The position numbers and the translations under genes were made by a program. The notes under the pieces were generated by a model. The model had not been told where the DNA came from and ran no database searches. It worked only from the letters and a program-made list of their open reading frames with translations. A stretch of 36,601 nt of DNA from Actinomycetota bacterium (GTDB lineage: Bacteria > Actinomycetota > Acidimicrobiia > Acidimicrobiales > Ilumatobacteraceae), in NCBI GenBank assembly GCA_005778215.1, contig SXKB01000313.1, forward strand, positions 1-36,601. The letters are read 5' to 3'. Positions 1-9,500 of this stretch are shown here, piece by piece (the stretch's first letter is position 1; each line of letters starts with the position of its first letter).

Positions 1-614
1 GCGGCCCACAGTGCCGCCTGAGTGCGGTCGGCCACACCGAGGGTCTGGAAGATCTTCGTCAGGTGGGCCTTCACGGTGCGCTCGGAGATGCCGAGCTGGC
101 GGCCGATCTGCTTGTTGGCGAGGCCGGACTGCACGAGCCGCAGCACTTCCTCCTCACGGTCGGTGAGCACCCCGCGCGCCGTGGGCGCATTGCGCTTCAC
201 GTCGAGCAGCACGCGCGCGACCTGCGGGTCGATGGGCGCCCCACCGCGGTGCACGGCGTCGATGGCGGCCAGGATCTGCTCGGGATCGGCGTGCTTCAGC
301 ACGTAGCCCTCGGCGCCGGCATCGAGGGCGGCCAACACCCGCTGATGCTCGGAGAACGACGAGAGGATGACGATCTTCGCCTCGGGGTGGGCCGCCGAGA
401 TGCGCTGCGTGGCCTCCACGCCGTCCATCTCGGGCATCGACAGATCCATCAGCACCACGTCGGGACGCAACGCCGCCACCATCTCGATGGCCTCACGACC
501 GTCGCCGGCCGCGCCGACGAGCTCGAACTCGGCCGTGGTGGCCAGCAGTTGCGCCAGGCCGTTGCGCACGATGACGTGGTCGTCGACCACGAGCACTCTG
601 ATGGGTTGGGTCAT
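1..614 (-). CDS. LuxR/NarL-family response regulator (3' end cut by window edge)
   Basis: This is a DNA-binding response regulator paired with the sensor kinase encoded just upstream. The visible 204 codons begin MTQPIRVLVVDDH, which has the acidic pocket D11-D12, and continue to the phospho-acceptor D57 in VLMDLSMPEMDG. The conserved Lys lies in GYVLKHAD. The C-terminal part carries a LuxR-type helix-turn-helix (LTDREEEVLRLV, then NKQIGRQLGISERTVKAHL). The reading frame is still open at base 1, so only the last few residues should be missing. The start ATG (614-612) overlaps the kinase stop TGA (613-611) as ATGA, so translation is probably coupled. By family rules, phosphorylation of D57 should drive dimerisation and promoter binding. 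The target genes cannot be read from the sequence. Confidence 0.93.
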   Translation of the reverse strand, partial: MTQPIRVLVVDDHVIVRNGLAQLLATTAEFELVGAAGDGREAIEMVAALRPDVVLMDLSMPEMDGVEATQRISAAHPEAKIVILSSFSEHQRVLAALDAGAEGYVLKHADPEQILAAIDAVHRGGAPIDPQVARVLLDVKRNAPTARGVLTDREEEVLRLVQSGLANKQIGRQLGISERTVKAHLTKIFQTLGVADRTQAALWA

Positions 615-2026
615 CGGCCGACGCGCACTTCCACTCGTGTGCCCACACCGGGCAGGGATCGAATCTGGATGGCACCACCGGCATCGTGCACGAGACCGGC
701 GAGGCTGCGCAGACCGACGTGACCGCGCTTGGCCCGGTTGGCCAACGTGTCGAGGTCGAATCCCACGCCGTCGTCCTGGATGACCAGGATGCCGGTGTCG
801 CCATCGACCGCCACGGTGACCGCCACCTCGGTGGCGTGGGCGTGCGCCGCCACGTTGCGAAGGGTCTCCTGCGCGCTGCGGTAGAGCAGGCTCACCACCT
901 CGCGCGACAGCCCCGCCGCTCGCGGATCGACATCGAGGCGAGTGGCAACGCCGCGGTTGTGGACGGCACCGAGCAGGTCGGCGAGCGCACTCTGCAGACC
1001 TTCCTGGTAGAGGTTCGGCGGGTAGATGTCGACGAGCATCGAGCGCAGCGACTTCACGGTCTCACGGATCTTGGTGCCGGCATCGACCATGGTCTCCCGG
1101 GTGATGGGGTCGTCGGTGCTGCGCGCGCCGGCCGTGAGCGACATCGACACTCCCGTGAGGTCCTGCACGGCACCATCGTGCAGGTCGCTCGCGATGCGCC
1201 GGCGCTCGGCGTCGGACGAGTCGATCGCATGCTGCAACAGTCGCTCACGCTGCTGCTGGCCGGCACGCAGGCGCCGCGCCAGCGAGATGGCGAACGGGAT
1301 CTGCACGAGCGCCAGGATGAGCAACGCACCGACGGCGATGGGCGCGAACTGGCGCCACAGGTCGCGACCCACGTCGCGCACGTCGTCGTAGCGGAAGTAG
1401 GTCTCGAACAGCACAGGGGTCTGACTCTCGGGCGTGCGGATACCGCGGTACACCTCGAGCAGTCGCTCCTCGGTCTCGAGGGTGTTCTCCTCCTTGGAGA
1501 GGTCGCTGATCTCGGCGTCGACGTCGACCTCGCCGTTGAGCACCTCGAGTTCTTCCTCGCCCATCGGGAAGGCCTGGCCGATGAGGAGCGGCTCGTTGGA
1601 GTAGATGATCGTGCCGTCGCCGGTGTGGATCTTCACCTTGATGAGCGAACTGCGCAGGATGTACTGCCGCACGAACGCGTCCATCGCCGCGATGGCGTCA
1701 GGGTCGCCCTCGAGCAACTCCTCCTGGAGCGCCTGCTCCTCCACCAGCAACGCGGAGGCGTAACTGACGCGCTTGGCGTCGTCGATGCCGAGCTTGGTGC
1801 CGATGCGCACGCTGGCGATGGCGGTGACGACGATGGCGGCCGCCAGCACCGGCAACCCCGCCAGTGCGAACCGCACGACGAGGCGGCGCACCGAGACCGG
1901 CGCCTGGGCGGTGGCGCTGACGCTGCTGCGGCGCTGCTGCGGCGCGCCGAGATCGAACGGCGCCGCCGATGCGAGCAGGTCGGACGATGCTGCGTCGGCC
2001 TGAGTGGTCTCAGGGAAGAGGGTCAT
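611..2026 (-). CDS. NarL/DegS-type membrane sensor histidine kinase
   Basis: A 471-residue sensor kinase that should phosphorylate the regulator encoded directly downstream. There is a cytoplasmic N-terminal tail, a first membrane helix around residues 49-73 (FALAGLPVLAAAIVV), an extracellular sensor segment of about 150 residues rich in Glu and Asp, and a second helix around 227-250. A HisKA_3 dimerisation helix follows, with the phospho-accepting His283 in IASDLHDGAVQDL. The C-terminal HATPase_c domain has an N box (ETLRNVAAHAHA), DDGVGFD, and GHVGLRSLAGL. I chose ATG 2026. The frame stays open far upstream, but that part is arginine-rich shadow sequence opposite the preceding gene. The start lies 17 nt inside that gene's 3' end, so the two are probably co-translated. 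The acidic extracellular segment could bind a cation or peptide; this is inference. Confidence 0.93.
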   Translation of the reverse strand: MTLFPETTQADAASSDLLASAAPFDLGAPQQRRSSVSATAQAPVSVRRLVVRFALAGLPVLAAAIVVTAIASVRIGTKLGIDDAKRVSYASALLVEEQALQEELLEGDPDAIAAMDAFVRQYILRSSLIKVKIHTGDGTIIYSNEPLLIGQAFPMGEEELEVLNGEVDVDAEISDLSKEENTLETEERLLEVYRGIRTPESQTPVLFETYFRYDDVRDVGRDLWRQFAPIAVGALLILALVQIPFAISLARRLRAGQQQRERLLQHAIDSSDAERRRIASDLHDGAVQDLTGVSMSLTAGARSTDDPITRETMVDAGTKIRETVKSLRSMLVDIYPPNLYQEGLQSALADLLGAVHNRGVATRLDVDPRAAGLSREVVSLLYRSAQETLRNVAAHAHATEVAVTVAVDGDTGILVIQDDGVGFDLDTLANRAKRGHVGLRSLAGLVHDAGGAIQIRSLPGVGTRVEVRVGR

Positions 2027-2744
2027 GACGGTCGCCACCACGGCCGGAACCGGTGCCCCCGCCCGAGGTGGTGACGGGGATCGTATCGCCCGTTGCGTCA
2101 CTGGTGGTCGGCGCGTCACTGGTGGTGGGTGCCGAGGTCGACGGATCGCTCGACGTGGACGGCGACGAGGACGACGGAGACGACGGGGACGACGTGCTGC
2201 TGGTACCACCGTGGTCGTCGGTGGTGCTCGGCGCCGGCATCGACGTGCGCGGCGCGGTGGCCACCGGCCCCTGGTTGGATCCGTTGCTGCGCCCACTGCC
2301 GGACGCATCGTCGGAGGCGGAGGTGGTGACCTCGTCGCTCGACGTCGGGAGGACGGACGTCGCCGTGGTGGTGACGTCGTCGGTGACCTGCGGACCGTCG
2401 ACGGAGTTGATGCTCGACGTGGCACCCAACGACGGGGACGTGTCCTCGCTGCGGCGCGGCTCCCAGAGCGCGGGCGCGGACGACTCGCCGAGTTGCGGGA
2501 ACACCACGTCGCGCACCGCGAACGCACTGCCGGCGCACACGGCGAGCGTGAGGGTCCAGGCGACGGGCATGGTGAGGCGGCGGGCGACGCGGGCGGTGCC
2601 CGACCACGCGGCCGACCAACTGGAGGTCACCGCCGCCGCACCCGTCGACTCCGGCGCCCTGGCTGCGCGGGAGAGAGCACCAGGGCCGCCGGATGCCGAC
2701 GGGAGATCGTGGCGCGCCGTGGGGGGAGTGGGCCCGCTGTTCAC
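2010..2744 (-). CDS. Single-pass membrane protein with Ser/Thr-rich tail, unknown function
   Basis: I do not recognise the family. From GTG 2744 the product has 244 residues: a polar N-terminal part of about 70 residues, one membrane helix (MPVAWTLTLAVCAGSAFAV), and an external tail of about 150 residues dominated by Ser, Thr, Asp and Gly (for example STSSPSSPSSSSPST). Such a tail is typical of an extended, possibly glycosylated stalk. Its 3' end overlaps the sensor kinase start by 17 nt, which argues for co-expression and possibly a role as accessory or signal-presenting partner of the kinase; that role is inference. The start is uncertain. GTG 2744 overlaps the stop of a 15-codon upstream ORF as GTGA, and an in-frame TTG exists at 2813. 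The compositional bias makes homology calls unreliable. Confidence 0.7.
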   Translation of the reverse strand: MNSGPTPPTARHDLPSASGGPGALSRAARAPESTGAAAVTSSWSAAWSGTARVARRLTMPVAWTLTLAVCAGSAFAVRDVVFPQLGESSAPALWEPRRSEDTSPSLGATSSINSVDGPQVTDDVTTTATSVLPTSSDEVTTSASDDASGSGRSNGSNQGPVATAPRTSMPAPSTTDDHGGTSSTSSPSSPSSSSPSTSSDPSTSAPTTSDAPTTSDATGDTIPVTTSGGGTGSGRGGDRHDPLP

Positions 2745-2788
2745 CCGACCATCGTCACCTGCGTCGCGGTCGCCTCGGAAGTGGACAT
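2741..2788 (-). CDS. Possible 15-residue leader ORF upstream of the membrane protein
   Basis: A short ATG frame (ATG at 2788-2786) encodes MSTSEATATQVTMVG. Its stop TGA (2743-2741) overlaps the GTG start of the membrane protein as GTGA, the same junction used at two other places in this window. The 12-bp perfect palindrome GGTACTAGTACC ends one base before its ATG. It could be a coupled leader peptide or simply chance; no Shine-Dalgarno sequence is seen. Confidence is low because the ORF is very short. Confidence 0.3.
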   Translation of the reverse strand: MSTSEATATQVTMVG

Positions 2789-2789
2789 T

Positions 2790-2801
2790 GGTACTAGTAC
2801 C
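2790..2801. promoter_or_regulatory. 12-bp perfect palindrome in the intergenic region
   Basis: GGTACTAGTACC is a perfect palindrome between the acyl-CoA ligase stop and the membrane-protein/kinase/regulator operon. Its position just upstream of the operon suggests an operator or promoter element, possibly bound by the operon's own LuxR-type regulator. Binding is inference; only the symmetry and location are seen. Confidence 0.4.
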
Positions 2802-2822
2802 GCGAACACGCAACGTGCCTGG

Positions 2823-4511
2823 TCACGCACCCTGCGTGGAGCCGGACAGCGTGGCGACGGCCTCGTCGCGCAACTGCCGTTTGAACACCTTGCCCGAGCC
2901 CGTGCGCGGCAGCGGTGCGGGGTGCACGAAGAGATGACGAGGCACCTCGTACTTCGCCAGGTGCGCGTCGAGGAAGGCACGCAGCTCGGCGAGGTCGAGG
3001 CGATCGGTGCCGTGCAACGTCGCCGCCACCTCCTCCCCCAGGCGCTCGTCGGGCACGGCGTACACCGCGGCCTCCAGCACCTCGGGATGCGCCAACAACG
3101 CGGCCTCCACCTGCCCACAGCCGATGTTCTCACCGCCGCGGATGATCAGATCCTTGATGCGATCGACGATGAACAGGAACCCGTCGTCGTCGAGGTAGGC
3201 CACATCGCCGGTGCGGAACCATCCGCCGTCGACGAACGAGTCGGCCGTGGCATCGGGCCGGTTCCAGTACTCCACGAACATCGACGTGCCGCGGATCTGC
3301 AGCTCACCACGCGCACCGGCCGGCAGCACGGTGCCGTCGTCGTCGACCACACGCAACTCGAGCAGTTCGAGACACCGCCCGGAACTCATCGGCCGTGCCA
3401 GGTACTCGCTGCCGTTGATGATGGTGCCCACGGCGTTCGTCTCGGTCATCCCCCACCCGGTGCCCGGGCTGGCGTTGCGGAACGACGCGTCGATCTGCCG
3501 CACCTGCTCGGGTGCTCGGGCAGCGCCACCCCCGCCCACGCTGGCGAGCGACGACAGGTCGCGGTCGGTGCGCTTCGCCTCGCGCACGAGGTCGCCGGTG
3601 ATGGCCGGTGGGCCGCTGAACGCAGTGACACGTTCGCGTTCGATGAGCTCGGCAGCCACGACCGGGTCCCACTTGCGCATGCACACCAGGCGACGCTGCG
3701 CGCGGTACGACGCCAGGTACACGGCGTGCATGCCGAGCACGTGGAACATCGGCACCGCCAACAGCGCCGTGGGCTGCGACGACGCGCCGCCGGCCGGTAC
3801 GCCCGCGCGCAGCGCCTGCTGCCGCGCCTCGAGCTCCCACATCAACAGTGCCGACACCACGTTGCGATGGGTGGACACCACACCCTTCGGACGACCCGTC
3901 GAGCCCGAGGTGTACAGGATGATCGCCGGATCGTCGGCCGCCGGCGCCTGGTCGGGCATCGCCCTTCCGTCGAGCGTGGCGATCCGCCGGTCGAGATCGT
4001 CGTCCCTGCCCGTGCGCACGGGCACCACGGTCACCGACCCGGCCGTCGACAGCTCGCCGGCCATGTCGGCGCGCTCGGCATCGGCGAACAGCACGGTGGC
4101 CCCGGAGTCGACCAGCCCGTACTCCATCTCGTCAGCCGTCCACAGCGAGTTCATCGCCACCACCACCGCACCCACGGACGTGGCGGCGCAGCACGCCAGC
4201 ATCCACTCGGGATAGTTGCGCATCGAGATCGCCACGCGGTCACCGCGTGTGACCCCGAGGTCGTGCACGAGGTGGTGGCCGATGGCCGACGCCCGCGACC
4301 ACGCCTCGCGGAACGTGAGCCGTTCGTCCTCGAACACCAGGAACGGCTGATCGGTGCACGTGGAGGTGAACAGATCGCGCAGCGTCGGCGGCGCGTGCAC
4401 GAAGACCCGCTCGCGCCCTCGCGCCGTGTTCGCAGTCGCGATCTCGTACGGCTGCCCTGCTCCTGTGAGCACGGCGATCGCCTCGTCGCGCGTCAGCGCG
4501 GTCTCGGTCAT
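2823..4511 (-). CDS. Acyl-CoA ligase (class I adenylate-forming enzyme)
   Basis: A 562-residue ATP-dependent CoA ligase of the ANL superfamily. It activates a carboxylic acid to an acyl-adenylate and transfers it to CoA. The P-loop YTSGSTGRPKG lies at residues 200-210. The A5 motif GWGMTETNAVG, the GWFRTGD motif, and the hinge/A8 region (DRIKDLIIRGGENI) follow in order. The C-terminal catalytic Lys541 is in PRTGSGKVFKR. Length and motif order are complete for the family. ATG 4511 is preferred over an in-frame GTG two codons upstream because the ribosome site AGGAAGG then sits 8 nt from ATG but only 2 nt from GTG. The substrate cannot be fixed: medium- or long-chain fatty acids and aromatic or steroid side-chain acids are all possible. 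The upstream methyltransferase, on the same strand 33 nt away, may be co-transcribed. Confidence 0.92.
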   Translation of the reverse strand: MTETALTRDEAIAVLTGAGQPYEIATANTARGRERVFVHAPPTLRDLFTSTCTDQPFLVFEDERLTFREAWSRASAIGHHLVHDLGVTRGDRVAISMRNYPEWMLACCAATSVGAVVVAMNSLWTADEMEYGLVDSGATVLFADAERADMAGELSTAGSVTVVPVRTGRDDDLDRRIATLDGRAMPDQAPAADDPAIILYTSGSTGRPKGVVSTHRNVVSALLMWELEARQQALRAGVPAGGASSQPTALLAVPMFHVLGMHAVYLASYRAQRRLVCMRKWDPVVAAELIERERVTAFSGPPAITGDLVREAKRTDRDLSSLASVGGGGAARAPEQVRQIDASFRNASPGTGWGMTETNAVGTIINGSEYLARPMSSGRCLELLELRVVDDDGTVLPAGARGELQIRGTSMFVEYWNRPDATADSFVDGGWFRTGDVAYLDDDGFLFIVDRIKDLIIRGGENIGCGQVEAALLAHPEVLEAAVYAVPDERLGEEVAATLHGTDRLDLAELRAFLDAHLAKYEVPRHLFVHPAPLPRTGSGKVFKRQLRDEAVATLSGSTQGA

Positions 4512-4544
4512 GTGCACCGCCTTCCTGTGTCCCCGCCAGGGACC

Positions 4545-5321
4545 TTACCCACGGCGACGGGTCGCGACGAGGAGCGCGAACCTGCTCGGAGCGCGCCGCC
4601 GGCGCAGGCGGTTGCGCCACGGGCGCCACGCCCACCGCCAGCCGTACCACACCCGGTGCGTGGCCCACTCGAGGCCCAGCGACTCACCGACCTCGCGGAG
4701 CCGCGCTGAGGTGAGGAAGCCGATCGACGGCACATGGTCGCTGCGGGTGCCGAACCGTCGGGCGAAGTCGTCGGCTCGTTCGGCCACCATGGCGGCACCG
4801 TCCGCCTCATGGCGATGGATCGGTGAGTCCATCACCACGATCCGACCGCCCGCAGCGAGCACGCGCAGCGCCTCGGTCATCGTGACCGCGAGGTCGGTGC
4901 TGTAGTGCAGGCTCGCGTTGAACACCACCAGGTCCACCGACGCGTCGGCCACCGGCAGCGCATCCATCTCTGCCTGACGACACGGGAAGTGACGCTCGAA
5001 GTGCCGCGCTGCGCCGAGCCCGTCATGCTCGTCGATACTGAGGTCGCGCATCCGCCACTGGTCGTGCAGCGGATGGGCAGCCGGTACGTCGGGCAGCGCT
5101 CGGTAGTGGGCCGGGTCGTCGGTGGCACGGCCCTCGGCATGACGAATGGCCGTGTCGTCGCGCAGGAGCGCCGCGAAGTGCTCCTCGCGCTCGGCCGCGA
5201 GGAACCGGCCGATGCCATCGGTCTCGGGCCACGAGGCGGGGCAGGCGGCGGCGACGTGATGGGCGCATGTTCGCGCACGGGTGGTGGCAGCAGCACCAGG
5301 CTCGCGGTGTGGTCGGCGCAC
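4545..5321 (-). CDS. SAM-dependent methyltransferase-like protein lacking motif I
   Basis: A class I (Methyltransf_11-like) protein of about 258 residues. It retains the N-terminal lead-in of its subfamily (WPETDGIGRFLAAERE, HPLHDQWRMR), the post-II region (DEHDGLGAARHF), the acidic motif AEMDALPVADASVDLVVFNASLHYS, and RVLAAGGRIVVMDSP. The glycine-rich SAM-binding strand (typically VLDLGAGxGWL), which should lie between QWRMR and DLSIDEHDG, is absent. I find it in no other frame there, so this looks like an in-frame loss of roughly 35-45 residues rather than a frameshift. The enzyme may be inactive, or the window may carry a deletion. The start is uncertain: GTG 5321 is the only usable in-frame start upstream of the conserved part, and it lies 14 nt from the divergent aminotransferase. 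The comparison with complete relatives is from memory. Confidence 0.72.
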   Translation of the reverse strand: MRRPHREPGAAATTRARTCAHHVAAACPASWPETDGIGRFLAAEREEHFAALLRDDTAIRHAEGRATDDPAHYRALPDVPAAHPLHDQWRMRDLSIDEHDGLGAARHFERHFPCRQAEMDALPVADASVDLVVFNASLHYSTDLAVTMTEALRVLAAGGRIVVMDSPIHRHEADGAAMVAERADDFARRFGTRSDHVPSIGFLTSARLREVGESLGLEWATHRVWYGWRWAWRPWRNRLRRRRAPSRFALLVATRRRG

Positions 5322-5327
5322 TACGGT
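5322..5327 (+). promoter_or_regulatory. Candidate -10 element of the aminotransferase (leaderless)
   Basis: TACGGT matches the TANNNT -10 pattern and is followed after 8 nt by the ATG at 5336. Transcription would then start at or next to the start codon. No clear -35 box is seen 17 nt upstream. Confidence 0.4.
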
Positions 5328-5335
5328 GCGCTGCG

Positions 5336-6529
5336 ATGTCGTTCCAGTTCGCCACCCGCACCAAGGGGCTCCGCTCCTCGGCCATCCGCGACCTGCTCAA
5401 GGTCACCGAGATGCCGAACATGCTCTCGCTCGCGGGCGGCCTGCCCACACCCGACAGCTTCCCCCTCCCCGATCTGCGTCGCGAGGCCGACCGCCTGCTC
5501 GGCGAGTACGGCCCGAGGGTGGTGCAGTACTCGGCCACCGACGGTGTCGTCGAGTTGCGCACCTGGATCGCCGCGCACTACTCGGTCGAACTCGGTCGCC
5601 CCGTGTCGGTCGACGGCGAGATCATCGTCACCCACGGTTCGCAGCAGGCGCTCGACCTGCTCGCCAAGGTGCTGGTCGATCCGGGCGACGTGGTGATGAG
5701 CGAGTCGCCCGCCTATCTCGGCGCCGTGCAGGCGCTGGAGCTGTTCGAACCACGGTTCGAGGTCGTGCCCGGCGACGAGCACGGCATGTGCGTGGAGTTG
5801 TTGGCCGAGCGGCTCGCCGCCGGGCTGCGGCCGAAGCTGGTGTACGTGGTGCCGAACTTCCACAACCCGTCGGGCGCCACCATGTCGCTCGAGCGCCGGC
5901 GCCTGCTCGCGCAGTTGGCCGACGAGTACGAACTGCTCATCGTGGAGGACGATCCGTACGGCGCCATTCGTTTCGCCGGCGAGCCCCTGCCGCCGGTGGC
6001 GTCGTTCACGACACGAGTGGTGCACCTCAGCACGTTCTCGAAGATCGTCGCGCCAGGGTTCCGCGTCGGCTGGATGATCGGTCCGCCCGAGGTGATGGCC
6101 ATGGTGGCCCGCGCCAAGCAGGCCGCCGACCTCCACACCGCCACCTTTCCGCAGATGCTGCTCGCCAACATCGTGTCGCAGGCCGGATGGCTCGACGCGC
6201 AGAAGGCGCGCATCGTGCCGATGTACCGCGAACGTTGCGTCGCGCTGGCCGATGCGATCGACGACCGCATCGGCGACCGCATTCGCTTCCACCGTCCCGA
6301 GGGCGGCATGTTCCTGTGGACCGAGTTCCGCGACGTGCCCGACACCAAGGTGCTCCTGCAGCACGCGGTGGAGGCCGGTGTGGCGTTCGTGCCCGGCAAC
6401 GCGTTCACCATCGACCAGGCACCCGACTCGAAGGCCCGGTTCAGCTACTCCACGCTGGCCCCCGACCAGTTGGTCGAGGCCGTCGCACGACTGACCCGAG
6501 CGCTCGACGCCTTCGACGCCGGCCGCTGA
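5336..6529 (+). CDS. PLP-dependent class I/II aminotransferase (LysN/MocR-like fold)
   Basis: A 397-residue fold-type I aminotransferase. It starts MSFQFATRTKGLRSSAIRDLL, typical of the stand-alone 2-aminoadipate/valine-pyruvate-like group without a GntR domain. SLAGGLPTPDSFP, QYSATDGVVELR and THGSQQALDLLAKVL follow. The PLP contacts are NFHNPSGATMS and EDDPYG, and the Schiff-base Lys236 is in LSTFSKIVAPGFRVGW. The C-terminal domain ends with the substrate-carboxylate Arg region (ARFSYSTL). An upstream extension of the frame to 5267 has no family resemblance, so I start at ATG 5336. Expected activity is transfer of an amino group between an alpha-amino acid and 2-oxoglutarate in amino-acid metabolism; the exact substrate is not visible. 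Its stop lies 3 nt from the convergent cyclase stop, with no hairpin between them. Confidence 0.92.
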   Translation: MSFQFATRTKGLRSSAIRDLLKVTEMPNMLSLAGGLPTPDSFPLPDLRREADRLLGEYGPRVVQYSATDGVVELRTWIAAHYSVELGRPVSVDGEIIVTHGSQQALDLLAKVLVDPGDVVMSESPAYLGAVQALELFEPRFEVVPGDEHGMCVELLAERLAAGLRPKLVYVVPNFHNPSGATMSLERRRLLAQLADEYELLIVEDDPYGAIRFAGEPLPPVASFTTRVVHLSTFSKIVAPGFRVGWMIGPPEVMAMVARAKQAADLHTATFPQMLLANIVSQAGWLDAQKARIVPMYRERCVALADAIDDRIGDRIRFHRPEGGMFLWTEFRDVPDTKVLLQHAVEAGVAFVPGNAFTIDQAPDSKARFSYSTLAPDQLVEAVARLTRALDAFDAGR

Positions 6530-6532
6530 CCG

Positions 6533-9500
6533 TCAGCCTGCCGGCGCTGTCATCGGCGGGAGCACGCGTTCGGCGTCGATGCCCAGCCGGGCGAACACGG
6601 GGACAGCCGACCGCTCGAACCGCTGCGCCTCGTCGCGATCGGTGCCCTCGAGCCGAGCCAGTTCCATCGCAGCGAGCGCCGACTCCCATTCCACGCCGCC
6701 CGCGACAGCGGCCTGACGCGCTGCCTCGAGCGCATCTCGAGCGGACTCGAGGCGTCCCAGCCGAGCGAGCGCGACACCTCGCACGCGCCCGGCCAACGCA
6801 ACCACCGCCGCCCCGCCATCGGCGGCTCGGTCGCCGAGCGCGTCGGCCTCGTCGAGCGCCGCCTGCCATCGGCCGCCGAACAGCAGCACCTCCGCCAGGC
6901 GAGCCTTCGACTCGGCGATGTAGGGCGTGTGCCCCACTGCGGCGAAACCCTCGATGGCCTCCCTGAGCAGTTCGGCCCCTTCATCGGTGCGACCTGCGCG
7001 ACCGACGGCACGCCCGAGGCCGTTCGCCACGGCTGCGACACCGAGTGCGAATCCGCTGGCGCGCCAGATGCGACGGCTCTCGCGCAGGTAGGTCTCGGCC
7101 TCCTCGAACCGTCCCTGGTCGACCAGGACATCGGCCAGGTTGTGGCCGGCCTGCGCAACGCTCACCACGTCACCGCCACGCTGGTAGGCCGCCCGCGATG
7201 CCATGAACGACTCGGTGGCCTCCTTCCAGCGACCTGCCGACAACTGGTCCACTCCACGGTTGATGAGCACCGCACCGAGGCCGATGTAGTCCCCGAGTTC
7301 CTCGAAGATGGGCAGTGCCATCGATCGGTAGCGATCGGCGTCGGCGTCACCGAGCTCACCGAGCGCCCACTCGAGCAGGTAGTAGGCGTGGGCTTCCTCC
7401 TTGCGGTCGCCCGCCGCGATCGCGTGCGGCAACGCCGCCACGCATCGCCGTGCACCGAGGCGGAACTGTTGACGCCACATGTGCACACCAGCCCAGTCGA
7501 GATACAGCTTCGCCCGCTCGCCTTCGGCTTCGATCGTCCGCTCATCGCCCATCGGCTCGAGCAGATGCAGCCCCTTCCGGAACCACGGCTGCGCAGCCGA
7601 GTGCTGGCCCAGGCGCTCGCGCAGCTTGCCCTCCTTGCGGCACAGGCGGGCCGACACCAGTGGATCGTTGCTGCGATGTCGGCGCGCGTTGCGCAGCCCG
7701 TCGCGGGCCAGGTCGTAGCGGCCGGCGAGCAACGCGACATCGGCGAGATCCTCGTATGCCGCAGCGAGTGTCGCGTCGTCGATCTCACCCTTGGTGGCTC
7801 GGGCGTTGTGCAAGGCGCGCTCGAAGAAGCCCGTGGCCTCCACGGTGGCGTACTTCTCGCGGGCTCGTGCGCCGGCGAGGCGGTTGTACTCCCACGCGGA
7901 TCGATGGTCGCCAGATCCGTCGAAGTGCAACGCGAGCAGGCCGAGCCGGGCGTCGTCGGGTTCACCTGATCGCGGCACGAGCGCGCGGGCGATGCGGAGG
8001 TGCAGCTCGCGCCGTCGGCGGAACGGGAGACCGGCATAGGCGACGCGACGCACCAGGTCGTGACTGAAGCGGAGCTCACCCTGATCGGCGACCACGAAGT
8101 CGCCCAACCGGTGCCACGTGACCGGCGCAGTGAACGAGCTGCCGAGTGTGCGGTCGAACAGACGGGTGCTGAACCGGTCACCGAGCACCGCCGCGTACCG
8201 CAGCAATTCGCGGTCCGACGGGGTGAGGCGGTCGATGCGTGCACCGATCAGGTCCTCCAGCGAGCCGGGGATCGCGTCGAGGGATCCGAGCTCACGACGG
8301 GCGTGTGCCAGCTCGAGCAGGAAGAGCGGGTTGCCGTTCGCCCTGGCGCACAGCTCCAACAGGTCGCTCTCGGGGATGCCGGCGTCGTCGGTGACCTCGG
8401 CGGCCAGGTGCACGGCGAGCGCCGCGTCGAGCGGGGCGAGTTCGACCACCTCCGACGCGAAGCCGAGCGCGGACGACAGCCCGCGACCGAGCTCGCGCGA
8501 CGTGAGCAACGTGAACCACCGGGTGTCGTCCACGCCCTCGAGGGCCTTTGCCATCACGTGCGCCGACGCTTCGTCCATCCACATTGCGTCCTCGACCACC
8601 AACAGCAATCCTTCGGGGAGTGCCTGCCGCAAAACCGCCGCGACCGCCGTGCGCAACGCCGCGATGCGATAGTCGGCGCCGAGGTCGTCGACGGTTCGGG
8701 TCGACGGCACGGCAGCGTCCATCGCCGCACCGATGAGCGGTGCGTACTCCGACCACTCGGGGGCGCGATCGGCCAGCCACCCGACCAACGCCGCGCCGGC
8801 ATCCTGCGAGGTGAGATCGGGGTCGATGCGCAACGCGCTGCGCAACAGGACGCGTGCCATGAAGAACGGACGGTCCATCGCAAAGGGTTCACAGGTGAGC
8901 CGCACCACCCGGGTCTCGCCGGCCCGGTCGAGCAACTCGTGCACCAGGCGACTCTTGCCGATGCCCGGTTCGCCGACGATCTCGACCACCATGCCCGGCC
9001 CCTGTGTCGCGGTGACCATCTGGTCGAGCAGGCGGGCGAGTTCGGCCTGCCGACCGAGAAAGGAGGCCTGCGTGGCCACTCTGCCCCGACCCTCGATCCG
9101 CCGGCCCACCGTGGACGCGTGCTGAGGGTGACGCTTGCCCTTCACCATGAACGGCTCGAGCGGCGTGACGTCGAACGGTGTGGCCGACTGCTCCAGCGTC
9201 ACCTGACTGGCCACCATCTCACCGGCGGAGGCCTTGGACATCAACCGGGCCGAGAGGTTCACCGCGTCACCCATCACGGTGTACACCCGACGCCACGAGG
9301 CGCCGACCTCGCCGGCGAACACGTGCCCGGTGTTCACCCCCACACGAACCGGCAAGCCGAGATCCGCGTCGAGGATGGCGCGGCCCACGGCGAGCATGCG
9401 ACCCTCGCCGTCCTCGACCGAGTCGGGTGCGCCGGCGGTGAGGATGAGCTTGATGCCCCCACCGGCCACGTCGGTTGCCAGCAGGCTCACCTCGTGCTCG

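Noticed and set aside
2004-4709. A 901-codon open frame on the plus strand opposite the acyl-CoA ligase
   Set aside because: It has no motif or start signal. The opposite strand encodes a complete ANL enzyme.
4545-5321. Frameshift explaining the missing methyltransferase motif I
   Set aside because: Neither of the other two minus-strand frames in this region encodes a glycine-rich SAM motif, so a simple frameshift does not restore it.
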